From Azorinus chamasolen (Eukaryota; Mollusca; Bivalvia; Cardiida; Solecurtidae): a DNA stretch of 64,000 nt. Under the pieces are notes generated by a model, which did not search any database, had not been told where the DNA came from, and worked only from the letters and a program-made list of their open reading frames with translations. The translations under genes and the position numbers were made by a program. Shown piece after piece: positions 46,911-57,969 of this stretch (positions are counted from its first letter, which is position 1; each line of letters begins with the position of its first letter). The stretch covers positions 66,141,379 through 66,205,378 of the forward strand of contig OY755236.1 of the NCBI GenBank assembly GCA_963576725.1. Direction: 5' to 3'.

Positions 46911-47204
46911 ATGCATCATACATATGTGATGTTATTCTGATGTAAGCCAGACACCTAAACAAACACCAGCAAATATCATGGCAGATGTAATGCAATATAG
47001 ATTTATTCTTACAGCAAATAAGAGTAAAATTCTTAATTGCATTCATGCATGAGTAACAACGTGATTATTGTGTAAATAGTTCAAATTTTGTACGACACCT
47101 GATTTTATCCTCTGAACACTGAATATTTAAAGTGTAATGGCCAACCAGTGTTTCACTACAGTGTCTATTGAGCATGAAATGCATTCATTTGCTATCTTGC
47201 TAGA

Positions 47205-47298
47205 AATTTTGAATGACTAACAGTGCAAACCTTGGTAAGAGGGCTCTACACTATTTGCAAATGTTAGTATACTTGTTTCCCATATTCAGAGGGTTAAG
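47205..47298 (+). mobile_element. Family C MITE, 3' fragment
   Basis: GAATGACTAACAGTGCAAAC, collapsed core, CCATATTCAGAGGGTTAA. Confidence 0.65.
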
Positions 47299-47336
47299 CA
47301 ACCATTTACTGATTAACATTTTATGAATCTTAAAAA

Positions 47337-47432
47337 GCAGGTGGTTGCTTAAAGCAGGAGAAAAGTAATGCAAAAATATCCATAGACAGCTTTCTGCATT
47401 ACTTTTGTCCTGCACTTAGCTACCATCTGCCT
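47337..47432. mobile_element. Family D hairpin MITE
   Basis: GCAGGTGGTTGCTTAAAGCA ... TGCACTTAGCTACCATCTGC; tip altered (ATATCCATAGACAGCT). Confidence 0.78.
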
Positions 47433-47632
47433 TAACCCACTATCTGATTAATATTCATGTGTTCTGTAATGATTTTATGAATAAGCTTGTTTTTATAATG
47501 ACACATGAAGAAAAGAATGATTTGCCTTGACAAAAGCAAACAGAGCCAACCCAATTGGAGCTGTCTGATCTGGGTCTACTCTGTGTGCAAATACATCAAT
47601 TATGCATTTTTATGAAATAAAGAGTAGACTGA
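47433..47632 (+). mobile_element. Family A MITE, shortened
   Basis: TTAACCCACTATCTG start directly after the family D hairpin; left core arm partly deleted; end ATAAAGAGTA. Confidence 0.75.
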
Positions 47633-47657
47633 GAATTTAATTCCTTTTTAAAGGTGG

Positions 47658-47873
47658 CTTAACCAACATTCATGTAAGAAATGAGGACTTCATGAATATC
47701 AATTAAATTGTTATAATACCACAAGGACACAGAATATTTTGGCTATGGCAGAAACTATATCTACATTATATCATAAGCAAATAGAGCTGACCCTGATCAG
47801 ATGGCTCCTATAGGAGCCGTCTGATCTGAGTCTACTCTGTTTGCAAATGCATAGACAGGTTTTAGTGTACAAT
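47658..47873 (+). mobile_element. Family A MITE
   Basis: TTAACCAACATTCATG (start shortened), core GGCTCCTATAGGAGCC, right end lost after CAAATGCATAGACAGG. Confidence 0.8.
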
Positions 47874-48128
47874 GGTCAAATATAGATAACAATCATTTGA
47901 AACTATCTTGTAACACTGTTCTCTTGCTATTAGTGCAACCTGAATGGAATTTGCATTATCAGGATCAAAGTTGTTTGACACTCAGTCGATAATTTCTCGA
48001 AAGTTTCAACTAATTGGCAGTTATTAAAACTTGCTCTTGATCAGGGTTTCAGCAGACATGAATTTCTCAACATGGATCGACAAGTCAACTGTTGACACTG
48101 TAGACCATGTTTACATGAATGAGTTGCT

Positions 48129-48379
48129 TTAACCCTTCGCTTGCTGAATTGTAAAATACATTTCTCCTTCTTTACCCATGCCCTGTTGTATAATTACATA
48201 TATCTTCACTGTGTACAAGTATTTCGCTTTGCAATCACTGCTGTGGAGTGCACTGGTTGCACAATCAACTTGTAAATAGTGCAGACCCTGATGAGACAGC
48301 TCCTGCAAGAGCTGTCTCATTTGGGTCTTCACTATTTACAGGTAGGTATAATTGACGTGAATAGCAAGCGAAGGGTTAA
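48129..48379 (+). mobile_element. Family B TTAA MITE, complete
   Basis: TTAACCCTTCGCTTGC and GCAAGCGAAGGGTTAA: perfect 16-bp terminal inverted repeats. Core CAGCTCCTGCAAGAGCTG. Near-identical but inverted with respect to 14630-14879. Confidence 0.9.
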
Positions 48380-48573
48380 GACCCTTTGTTCCTGTAGGAG
48401 CCATAAGATCAGGGTGTGCACTGTTGTCTAATGGGGTTATATTGATCTGACTCTACCGTTTCTGCCAATGCTAAAACATCCTTTGTTCATATACCATTAT
48501 AAAATTTCAGTTAATAAACTTTAATAAATGATGTCATCATTTCTTACATGAATATTCATCAGGTAAAGGGCTA
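48376..48573 (-). mobile_element. Family A MITE sharing TTAA with family B copy
   Basis: Reverse; starts TTAAGACCCTTTG, left core arm missing, ends ATGAATATTCATCAGGTAAA. Confidence 0.7.
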
Positions 48574-48649
48574 TGTACACATCTGTCTAGCACCCTGTAT
48601 CCATAGATTTCAAACATTTAAGACCTTGTAATTTCATTGTAACAATTGA

Positions 48650-48773
48650 CAAACAATTGACAAACAGTCAAGACCCTAAAGAGAGGGCTCCTCTCAGGGA
48701 GCCCTCTCATCTTGGTCTACATTGTTTGCAAAAGACATTTAAAGTGACTTGTGCCCCGCATTGAAAGGGTTAA
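48650..48773 (+). mobile_element. Family C MITE, 3' part
   Basis: GACAAACAGTCAAGACCC, core GAGGGCTCC ... GGAGCCCTCTCATC, GCATTGAAAGGGTTAA. Confidence 0.75.
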
Positions 48774-49029
48774 TTTCAATGAGATAAATAATACTTCTGT
48801 CAGATAGATGTATTCCTGCAATCCTCAGATTATGGACAGCTGCATCCCCAAGGACACCCTGCCAATTTTGTGTAAATCCATTTTGATAGTTTGTATTTTT
48901 GGAGTAAATTCTTACAATAGTGTATTGAATTTCAGATGGAGACAATGGCTCTAGTAAACTAAAGTTTGCACAGCTATTTTGCAAATGTTTTACTTGACCT
49001 TGGACCCTCATAATATGATCGGGGACCCT

Positions 49030-49130
49030 TAATTTTCTCATCAGAGGGTCCTCAGGACCCTCAACAAGAAAGTCCTACCAGAAACCTTGGGGAGCCCTCT
49101 GATCAAGGCCTACACTGTTTGTCATATAAA
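49030..49130. mobile_element. Family C-like core fragment
   Basis: GGAGCCCTCTGATCAAGGCC then TACACTGTTTGTCAT, with a disrupted left arm (CAGAGGGTCCTCAGGACCCT). Confidence 0.45.
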
Positions 49131-49240
49131 TCATTGTTTTTAACGATAAATCATTGTCTTCAATGAGAACTTTTGACACAATATTTTGTTTAATCAATAT
49201 TCAGAAGGAAGGAGCCCGTGAGTATTAATTTTTCAGCAGG

Positions 49241-49418
49241 TTAACCCTTTCCATCATATAAATGCCTTTTCATGCATTTGCAAACAGAGTAGACCCAGAT
49301 CAGATGGTTCCTATAGGATCCCGTGTACATATATTATGCCATCATAAAAATTCAGCTAGTAAATATTCATTATGGCATTATTCCTTACATGAATCATAAT
49401 TGAACAGTGATGGATTAA
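49241..49418 (-). mobile_element. Family A MITE, core half deleted
   Basis: TTAACCCTTTCC start, GCAAACAGAGTAGACCCAGA, then a jump to the CATATATTATGCCATCAT block; end GATGGATTAA. Confidence 0.75.
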
Positions 49419-49424
49419 AGGTTA

Positions 49425-50132
49425 ACAAACTCAAAGTGGTCAGTATGTGTCTGTTATAAAGTGGTCAGTATGTGTCTGTTATGTCAACAAACTCAAAGTG
49501 GTCAGTATCAGGGCTTTTTCTCTCTTAATTGGGAAGGGGCCTTAGCCTGCTGATTTTAGGAAGAATTATCGCTAAAATTGCTGATTTGGGAAACAAAAAA
49601 GCTGGTGTAAGTTTGGATTTTTGGGAAAACTGCATGATTTTAAAGAAATTTTCAATTGGGAAGGGGCCTTTTATAGGCCTCTGTTATAGAAGGTGAAAAA
49701 GCCCTGAGTATGTGTCTGTTATATTAACAATCTCAAAGTGGTCTGCATGTGTCTGTTATAAATGGTCAGTATGTGTCTGTTATATTAACAATCTCAAAGT
49801 GGTCTGCATGTGTCTGTTATAAAGTGGTCAGTATGTGTCTGTTATATTAACAATCTCAAAGTGGTCTGCATGTGTCTGTTATAAAGTGGTCAGTATGTGT
49901 CTGTTATATTAACAATCTCAAAGTGGTCTGCATGTGTCTGTTATAAAGTGGTCAGTATGTGTCTGTTATATTAACAATCTCAAAGTGGTCTGCATGTGTC
50001 TGTTATAAAGTGGTCAGTATGTGTCTGTTATATTAACAACCTCAAAGTGGTCTGCATGTGTCTGTTATAAAGTGGTCAGTATGTGTCTGTTATATTAACA
50101 ATCTCAAAGTGGTCTGCATGTGTCTGTTATTC
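49425..50132. repeat. 62-bp tandem array
   Basis: Unit AACAATCTCAAAGTGGTCTG / CATGTGTCTGTTATAAAGTG / GTCAGTATGTGTCTGTTATATT, about eight copies, the later ones almost identical. Each unit is itself a diverged pair of ~31-bp halves sharing GTGGTC and ATGTGTCTGTTAT. It is interrupted by the element at 49509-49706. Confidence 0.92.
49509..49706. mobile_element. 198-bp MITE, 5-bp target duplication
   Basis: Ends CAGGGCTTTTTC and GAAAAAGCCCTG, flanked by AGTAT at 49504-49508 and 49707-49711. Because the host is a tandem array, the empty site GTGGTCAGTATGTGTC is known and has one AGTAT, so the 5-bp duplication is certain. Internal motif GGGAAGGGGCCTT occurs twice. hAT5-like by end sequence and duplication length; superfamily not certain. 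Confidence 0.85.
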
Positions 50133-50877
50133 TAAAAGACATGCAAAAGAGGAGCACTCGTATCAATATTTTAAAAGCAAACAACAACAGTTTCTGACAT
50201 CTAATGGTTTGGTATAAAACAAAAATCAATAGCTGATTTCCCAACATGACAACCACATTCAATTCAATCATCCGATACTGCATCATTAATAGCCATGGAT
50301 ACATTTGAAACTTTATGTTGATTTTATCATTGCAACACTCGTCAATACTTTTAGTTCTTAACCACTTGCTCTGAAAGAGGAATGGACAAATTTCCAACAT
50401 GATAGAATTCAGACATATGAACACATTAACACAGAGTTTCCATAAGCGATTATCCATTTCTTCTGTTGGGGAAATTGAGTCAAAATGGCAAGGTTGTCAA
50501 TCAGTGTTTTCCATTACAAACAGTTGATATTCAAAATATAAGTCTTCCATCAGATAGATCTCAATGACCCTACCATCCAAATGGCATGTCAAACTAAAAT
50601 TATCCTTGAGTGTGATTAATACTCCCACACAAATGCTCGTCATATCATGTCATATTTTTAAAAATCAAGGAATCACAACTCTGTGAAAAATCATCAACAA
50701 TAATAGCAATGTCCAATCAAGGATATGCAATTGCAAAATTCACGATAGTTTTTAAAAAATCCCCCATCTTGTATGAGTGAACACAGGATTCCTGCATTAT
50801 CTGTGATGCCTGTAAAAACAGTCTAAATTTACATTTTTTAAAAAGGCAAATTACAGACTTTTTCAAAAAGGAAAATA
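50133..50877. other. No gene seen
   Basis: A 117-codon reverse frame (50104-50457) has no recognisable motif. Plain intron. Confidence 0.45.
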
Positions 50878-51440
50878 ACAAAATTTGTTTGTGAAACACT
50901 ATGCCCCTGATATGACCTTTGATCCTGAAGGATGACCTTGACATGTCACCCCTATAACTGTGCAGCTTCATGAGATACACATGCATACCAAATATCAAGT
51001 CTATATCTCTACTGGTTCAAAATGTATGGCCAATGTTAAAGTCAGTGACCTTTGACCTTGAAGGATGACCTTGACCTTGACATGTCACCCCTCAAAATTT
51101 GCAGCTTCATGACACCACTCAAAATGTGCAGCTTCATGAGATACACATACATGCTAAATATCAGGCCTCTATCTCTACTGGTTCAAAAGCTAGGGCCAAT
51201 GTTAAAGTCGGTGATTTGACCTATATATTTTACCTCTGACCTTGAAGGATGACCTTGACATGTCACCCCTCAAAATGTGTGGCTTTATGAGATACATATG
51301 CATGCCAAATATCAAGTCTCTATCTGCACTGGCTCAAAAGTTATGACCAATGTTAAAGTTGTCCTCAAACAAACCAACAGGGAAAAAACAAACACCCCCC
51401 CCCCCCCCCCCCCCGCATCTGATCTGGGGGCCATAAAAAA
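50878..51440 (+). repeat. Complete HTE (CACTATGCCCC type)
   Basis: Start ACAAAATTTGTTTGTGAAAC with ATGCCCCTGAT; about three units with GACCTTGAAGGATGACCTTG and GACATGTCACCCCTCAAAAT; 20 C at 51395-51414 form one arm of the 3' end, then GCATCTGATCTGGGGGCC and ATAAAAAA. Confidence 0.82.
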
Positions 51441-51707
51441 TGTAACTGCCCTTCGGTTTTAGAGGTGAGGTCAGTATTGTTAGAAGGTGATTTTGAGGAG
51501 AATGTATTGGATAAGGCACCAACCCACTCCAGCGTAGACGCTGAAAGAGATTAGAGCCCTGCAACTTCCAAATGTAATGGTTGAAGGAATGGCAATGGTT
51601 TCTGTATGAAAATGAAGTGATATTCCGACATTCGAACTTTCATCAAAATCCGATGTTATCTAAAAATTTTCGAACAATATCTAAATTGCGACCAATCAGA
51701 GCCCATG

Positions 51708-52040
51708 TTAAAAAAAAATGTTTGAGAAACACTATGCCTGCCATTTGACCACTGACCTTGATGTATGACCTTCACCTTAATAAGTCAACCCTAAAAATGT
51801 TTGCCTCAATAAGTTGCACATGCATGCCAAGTCTGAAGTATGAATATGAAATGGCTACAAAATTATCCCCAATGTTAAAGTTTGGGAACAAACAAACCAA
51901 CCTACAAACCAAGAGATAGATCAACATGAGGGCCATGATGGCCCTGATATCGCTCACCAGACAATCAGAGGAGAAGATTTTCAAAGTTTTCACTATGTTC
52001 TATAGAAAACTGGCCACCCCTGGGGTGGGGCTTTATTTCT
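51708..52040 (+). repeat. Two HTE fragments
   Basis: A CACTATGCCTGCC-type start at 51713 with one body unit, then at 51925 an ATGAGGGCCATGATGGCCCT start of the 165-bp family that breaks off after GGGGTGGGGC. Confidence 0.7.
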
Positions 52041-52154
52041 CAGCATGACTTGACTGAAATTAGCACACAGTTTGGATTCTGATCTGACGCATACCTGTAT
52101 GTAACTTCATAATTATGTGGTTTGTAAATGAGTTAATTGTAAGATTGATATGCA

Positions 52155-52240
52155 TTAACCCTTTCCTCCATAAAAACGCCTTTCTACGCCTCTGTAATAG
52201 TCACTTTATGAAACCATTGTGATAAATAGAGCATTTTTCG
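52155..52240 (+). mobile_element. Family E MITE, 5' half
   Basis: TTAACCCTTTCCTCC to GATAAATAGAGCATTTTTCG; the right half is missing. Confidence 0.75.
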
Positions 52241-52327
52241 GGATAACGCAAAGTAAAAGTTCAGTCCTTCAAAAATTTACAATACGGAATTGTAAAATGT
52301 ATCCTGAGTGATGCATATCTATTAACA

Positions 52328-52412
52328 CATGTGACAGCTTAATGCAGGTTGAAAGTAATGCTGAAAGCTCGATCAGGAGTTTTCAGCATTACTTTAGACC
52401 TGCATAAAGCTG
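52328..52412. mobile_element. Family D hairpin MITE, shortened
   Basis: CAGCTTAATGCAGGTTGAAA ... GACCTGCATAAAGCTG with tip GAAAGCTCGATCAGGAG. Confidence 0.75.
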
Positions 52413-53630
52413 TGAAATTGAAAAATATCGAAGAACTCCTCTCAAATTTCTAAATAATTTGTACGGTCCCTTGAAAAACGAGATATTGAAGTTCGTCCAA
52501 CTGTACATGATTTCATCTAGACGTTAGTAGGTACAACATTTCATTTAGACGCATCTTCCAGTTGGCACCCAATTGTATACTCATTCAACAGAATGAGAAG
52601 ATGGACAATTAAACAAACACTATCAGTATCGGTTACAATCAATAGGGACTGCTCTGTCAACATTTTACCGGTAGAGCCTGCTAGATAAATTAAGCCATAA
52701 TTCAACTCATTGGGAATTGGTTCAAATGCATTGATCCTCCACAGACAGGGTTATATCTAACCTGATTATGGTATTCTCCTAGCATTAGTAGGCATAACTG
52801 CATTTATGAGAATACTACCAAGGGACAGAGTGAAAAAAAGGGATCATGGTTAGTGCTTTCATATGCATGTTCAGGCATGACAATAATTATGGGGAAAGTT
52901 AAATTTGCAAATATAACAGCTGACTGCAAAATTATGGTCATTTGTATGTGTGGTAAAGGAGTCACCTTAGGGAGAAGTTAAATCTGTTTTACACAAGATC
53001 AACTGTGGTGAATGAATTTCTTTAATTTTCCTCAATTCAGAGTCTCTGTACTATGGCTGTGTTCCTCTGTAATAATTAAACTGACAAATTCAGATAAACC
53101 TTTAATAACATTTTGATTTTTTATTATCCTCTTTTGTTACACAATAAAGGATAAAACATTTCAAATACCCCTCTCTGTAATGGAATAATATGCAGCTAGT
53201 GGAGGGGAGAATATTCAGCAAGACTATAAGAACTTAAAATCTCGAAAACAACACTTTTAGCAATGGTATTTAGAGCACATAATGCATAATACAATTGCTT
53301 AAAGCACTGTCAATTTGTCAGATCATTTTTTTGTTGGTTCAGTAAATAATACCACCATTAACCTAACCTTTATTAGGTATCTACAACCAATGTCTCTACA
53401 TAGACCATTCAAAATAAGTCTGGTTCTGGGTCTTTAAAACATGTGGTACTGCACTAAATGCACAATGCTCCCATATGATCTTTTTTTTTGCATTCCACCT
53501 GCTTTTAAAGACATCAATGTATTAAGTGGTTACTATAGAGACATTTTACTGTACTTGAAAATCACTGGCGTAATCCACTGATGTTACATGATTATTTCAA
53601 TACCTTTTGTCATTTCAATTTCATCTATTA
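52413..53630. other. No gene seen
   Basis: Repeat-poor AT-rich intron. Nothing recognised. Confidence 0.5.
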
Positions 53631-53866
53631 TTAACCCTTTTCTTCATATAAATGCTTTTTAACGCATAAGCAAACAGAGTAGACCGATATCAGACGGCTC
53701 CTACAGATGTCATCTGATCAGGGTCTGCTCTACTTGCTAATGGAATTTGATAGATCTGTTGGTTTTTTTTCTAAAATGGCGGCAATGTTTCTTTATAACT
53801 ATTTTGTCCATGAACATTCAGTTAATATTCAAATTTGGAATAAACATAGAACAGGGAAAAGGTTAA
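53631..53866 (-). mobile_element. Family A MITE, subfamily 2, full length
   Basis: Reverse; TTAACCCTTTTC start, core with GGCTCCTACAGATGTC, CTAAAATGGCGGCAATG block, AATAAACATAGAACAGGG, AAAGGTTAA end. Confidence 0.88.
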
Positions 53867-53983
53867 ATGATTGATACAAAACCTAATTAAAATGATTTCA
53901 GCAACAGCCATGATTATATCCATCACAACCAATGACAGCCAAACGTAATCTTGTTTTACTCTTTAGTAGATTGCTTCTTATAC

Positions 53984-54200
53984 TTAATCCTTTGAATGTG
54001 GGATACACATGCACTGTCATTTGAAAACTGTGTAGACCCAGATCAGAGGGCTCCAGTAGGAGCCCTCTGATAAGGGTCTGCACTGCTTGTCATTCAGAAA
54101 CTCTCTTACAAACTAGATATCCTTTTTTATACTGAGTGGACTCTATTATTAAACAATGATGGACAGTTCCATTTTGAAAACTCAGCATTCAAAGGGTTAA
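53984..54200 (-). mobile_element. Family C TTAA MITE, full length
   Basis: 217 bp; TTAATCCTTTGAATG and CATTCAAAGGGTTAA; core CAGATCAGAGGGCTCC / GGAGCCCTCTGATAAGG, almost perfect hairpin. Best family C copy. Confidence 0.88.
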
Positions 54201-54665
54201 ATTTTGGTGTATCAATCCTTAGCTTACTAAATAACGGGGCTCATAAAAAATTGCTATTTGTTCAACATCTCAATTGTGGTTCTCAATCAAAACATTTATA
54301 ACAGCATTCATATAAATGGCATACAGGATCCTGATGATAGATGCACTTACAACAATTTATCTGGATTCAAACTTTGCCAAGGTTATCAAGAATTCACTCA
54401 CAATTTGCTAATGGTAAAATAAGGCCAACCAGGTCACTCTAGTTTACAGCTATCACCTTGAAATCATCTTGTTCAAATACAATGACATAAACCTACCTTA
54501 ATTTATCTTAAAGGCATTCTTGAATATCTCAAAAACAAACACTTTAGGGAACATATGTCAACATGCACTCCAATCAGTGATAGTAACTCCAATCAGTGAT
54601 GGTATATTTACTTCAGTAAAACAATATACAGCCAGTTACAGTAACAGTCAACATTCTCATGCAGC
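54201..54665. other. No gene seen
   Basis: Plain intron with a short direct repeat ACTCCAATCAGTGATRGT at about 54567 and 54587. Confidence 0.5.
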
Positions 54666-54972
54666 TTAACTCTTTACTACATAGATACACATTTTAACAC
54701 CTTTGCAAACAGAGTAGATCCAGATCAGACAGCTCCTGTAGGATATTTTATACTGGGGATTTTCCATATATTCAGAAAACCACTATTTTCATACACATTT
54801 ACATAACACATTACTCCATAGGTATGCTTTTAAAATTTAAGTTGACAGAGTAGACCCAGATCAAACAGCTCCTGCTGAAGCCACCTTAGCAGGGTTTGTC
54901 TTATTTTTTTTATGGAACTATAAACATCTGATTTCAGGACCAAAACGTTTATTGTTCATATTCCATTATAAC
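54666..54972 (-). mobile_element. Two family A MITE fragments
   Basis: 54667-54745 is a left part ending within the core tip (GCTCCTGTAGGA). 54806-54972 is a second reverse copy (ATTACTCCATAGGTATGC, core GTAGACCCAGATCAAACAGC), cut at 54973 by an HTE. Confidence 0.65.
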
Positions 54973-55464
54973 AGGAGGGCCATGATAGCCCTGATATTGC
55001 TCACCAGACAATCAGGAGAAGATTTTCAAAGTTTTCACTATATGTTTCTATAGAAAACTGGTCACCCCTGGGCGGGGCCAATTTTGACTCCCGGGGCATA
55101 GTTTATATCGTTTTTAGAGGACCTGAACATGATGCTGTGTGCCAAATATGGAAGCTGAGAACCTTCCAGTTTCAGAGGAGATTTTCAAAGTTTTACTATA
55201 TGTTTTTATAGAAAGCAAAGCACCCCTGGGGCGGAGCCAATTTTGACCCCAGGGCCATAATTTATATAACTTTTGTAGAGGACCTACAGATGATGCTATG
55301 TGCCAAAGATGAAAGCTTAGAACCCTGTAGATTCAGAGAACATTTCTAAAGGATCAAATTGTTGACGACGGACGACGAGTGACAGACGATGAACGACACA
55401 CGCCGAGGGACATCAGGTGATCACAAAAGCTCACCCTGAGCATTTTGTGCTCTGGTGAGCTAAA
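54973..55464 (+). repeat. Complete HTE, 165-bp family, two units
   Basis: Start CAGGAGGGCCATGATAGCCC and TTGCTCACC; two units; GACGACGGACGACGAGTGAC tract; 3' hairpin AGCTCACCCTGAGC ... GCTCTGGTGAGCT, AAAAA. A short whole member of the family that forms the arrays at 5003 and 60866. Confidence 0.88.
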
Positions 55465-56062
55465 AATATAATCAAGTATGACTTCTTTGGGACGCCCACT
55501 ACTAGTACATCCTTTCAATGAAACAAAATGCACATTCTCTTGAAAGACATAAATTCTTTTGACACCAAGCAGAAAAGAACCTACACACTAGATGTGCCGT
55601 TTTCATAATCCAAATGTTCAAAGGCTATCAACATTAACCCTTACCCTGATGAATAAAACATGCCTGCTAATAGTCTTACTACCTTCCAATTTTGTTCAAG
55701 CTTTTGAGATTCTATTGTCTGAATGTCAAACAGCTTCGATCTTGATGAGATGCAAAATTACTAGACATCCCGCCTGGATTAAAGCTTGATGAAATTGCAT
55801 TTCAGGAGAAGGACAACGGTTGCAAACCTGTGATTGGGTGTACACAGGTAAGATAAAGCTGACAAGACAGAGTCAACTTCTAAATTCTGAATTAAATTCA
55901 GCCATAAAGATCAAAACACTTAAGACAAGAACTCTACAAGTTGAAACATCACTTGTTGGGTAAAAAAGTCCATTATGACAATCTGATTAGGTCTTAATAT
56001 AATATCCTGTAAAATATGTTTCAAAAGCATGAATATGCTAGTCCACAAGCAAAATACTATTA
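55465..56062. other. No gene seen
   Basis: ATTAACCCTTACCCTGATGAAT at 55634 looks like a family A start without the rest. Otherwise plain intron. Confidence 0.45.
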
Positions 56063-56970
56063 CAGTCAAACCTGTTTTTAGAGACATAGTTTGGGAGAAA
56101 GCCAAAAGTGTTGTATCTCACAGGGTGTCTTTGAATTCAGGTTGAAAATGTCATGGGCCCAGGGTCCTTGTCGTATTGATCAACATTCTTCGCGAAAACT
56201 GATGACATTTCAAATTTATATCTAGGTATTACTTTTTTAGGCTTTGGAATGGAATAAACTATTTTATGATGTTACTACTTTAGTGTCCTTGTCAATAATT
56301 CTATTAATAAAAAGTAAGTTTGTGCACAAAACAAATTCATGAAAATCAGAAGCCTCGTAGTTTTTCGAAGCGTTTCGGCCCATTGCCACAACGAGGCCAA
56401 ACACACCTGTCTTTGACAGGGAAGCAGAGGCACATTTCAAATGTCTGTATCTTAATTATGAGAATAAAATTTATGTTATAATGAAATAGACCTTTAAAAG
56501 TGGTGTGGTTAACTTCTTGTCAAGTTATGAAACCAATTTGGCAAGTAAATCACTAGAATAGCCAATTACGACATTATGACCGATTTCCGGTATAAATAAA
56601 TAGATGATTAAAGCGCAGTTCAATTTATCAAAATTTTATGGTTGGGTAGCTAGCTATAAAAACTCTAACAGTAGTGAGACTAACAGACCAACTGGACCAG
56701 ATAATCCCTTATCACCTTGGGCATTAATCCTTTGACACGTTAATGAGGGCAATTAAGTACAAACACAATGATACATTGAAAGCTCATTGTCGCTAAAAAC
56801 AATGTCGTTTGCCGAGTTGGGAGTACAAATTTAGTGTCGTATGTCGCATCTGCCAGTGTGTCGCTATATACAGTTGAAATATAGAGGAAAATACATCGGG
56901 AGGAAGGAAATACTGTCGCATCTGACAGGATGTCGCTAAAAACAGTGTGTCGCTAGGACAGGTTTGACTG
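56063..56970. mobile_element. pogo-like non-autonomous element, TA duplication
   Basis: Ends CAGTCAAACCTG and CAGGTTTGACTG, flanked by TA at 56061-56062 and 56971-56972. Near the right end GTGTCGCTA/GTCGCTAAAAACA repeats occur several times. The middle (about 56185-56760) is collinear with part of the hAT-like element at 2923-4136, so a related element probably sits inside. Confidence 0.78.
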
Positions 56971-57011
56971 TACCTCCATTGCAAGTTAACTGTGGTAGCA
57001 CTTCACTTCAT

Positions 57012-57239
57012 TTAACCCTTTACTCCATTATAATATATTCATGACAGACTCCACCTACTGTGAACATTACTTAATTAATTAGTTATATTGCAAGTGAATA
57101 CATAGCTATGCAAAATAATATAAAAGCAGATCTAAGCTATTCTATAACCAAACAGAGAACACTCTACGGGAACTGTCTGATCTGAGTCTTCTCTATTTGC
57201 AAATGCGTCAAAAGGCATCTTTATGGAGTAAAAGGCTTA
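57012..57239 (+). mobile_element. Family A MITE
   Basis: TTAACCCTTTACTCC start; core reduced (CAAACAGAGAACACTCTACG / GAACTGTCTGATCTG); TATGGAGTAAAAGGCTTA end. The closest repeat copy on the downstream side of exon 2 after the HTE body. Confidence 0.78.
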
Positions 57240-57254
57240 TAACATTTTAACCTC

Positions 57255-57850
57255 CAAAACACCTGTTCATTTGCAAGGTTATCGAACTCATCCCAGATGT
57301 TATAGCCACACACAAGTTTGGTATACATCAGATTAAAACTGGTTTGACAACGAGAGCAGACAAGGGCAAAAAAAACAACTGTTGACTTAGAGAGCAGACA
57401 AGGAATAACAATATAGCTAATTCAAGTGCAATGTTCTACAATGCATGGGGCCAGTTAGCTGGTTATCGAACTTGTTACAGATATTAAATTTAACACAACA
57501 ATTTTCATTAAGTTTGTTGGAAACTTGATGGAAATTGCCAAACAGCACACAAGGCTAAAATTGGCAATTTTTGCTAATTTATGGGGCATAATTCAAAAGT
57601 ACCTGGGGTCTTTGAGCTGGTTATCAAACCTGGACGAGATATTATTAAAAGTTACAACAAACATTTTCACTAAGTTTGGTTAAAATTGGATGGAAACCGA
57701 TGAAGTAAGAGAGTGGATAAGGCTAAAAGAGGCAATGTTTGCTAAATCAAGGGCCATAACTCTAAAGTTCCTGAGGTAATTTAACTGGTTATCAAACTTG
57801 GCCGAGATTTAATGATTACAAACAATTTCACCAAGTTTTGGTGTCACAGG
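57255..57850 (+). repeat. HTE body, ~150-bp units, no ends
   Basis: Repeated GTTATCGAACTTGTTACAG / GTTATCAAACTTGGCCGAG and GAGAGCAGACAAGG motifs, about four diverged units. No 5' or 3' hairpin; lies about 120 bp from CaMKII exon 2. Confidence 0.7.
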
Positions 57851-57969
57851 TTTCACATAATATGACCCGGTTTTGGATGGGCCTATAAAAAAGGCTATGG
57901 CAATATCTTGAATCACCCTCTTCTAAACTCCCTTTCAAAATATGGGTAGAAATTTATGAGAAAACTTAC

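Larger units (their letters stand above)
23360..57969 (-). other. CAMK2: CaMKII intron 2, complete, 34.6 kb
   Basis: Bounded by a GTAAGT donor at the exon 2 end and a polypyrimidine-CAG acceptor before exon 3, phase 1. Much of its length can be assigned to mobile elements, mostly TTAA MITEs and hairpin-ended tandem-repeat elements, in both orientations. No nested protein-coding gene was recognised. Confidence 0.9.
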
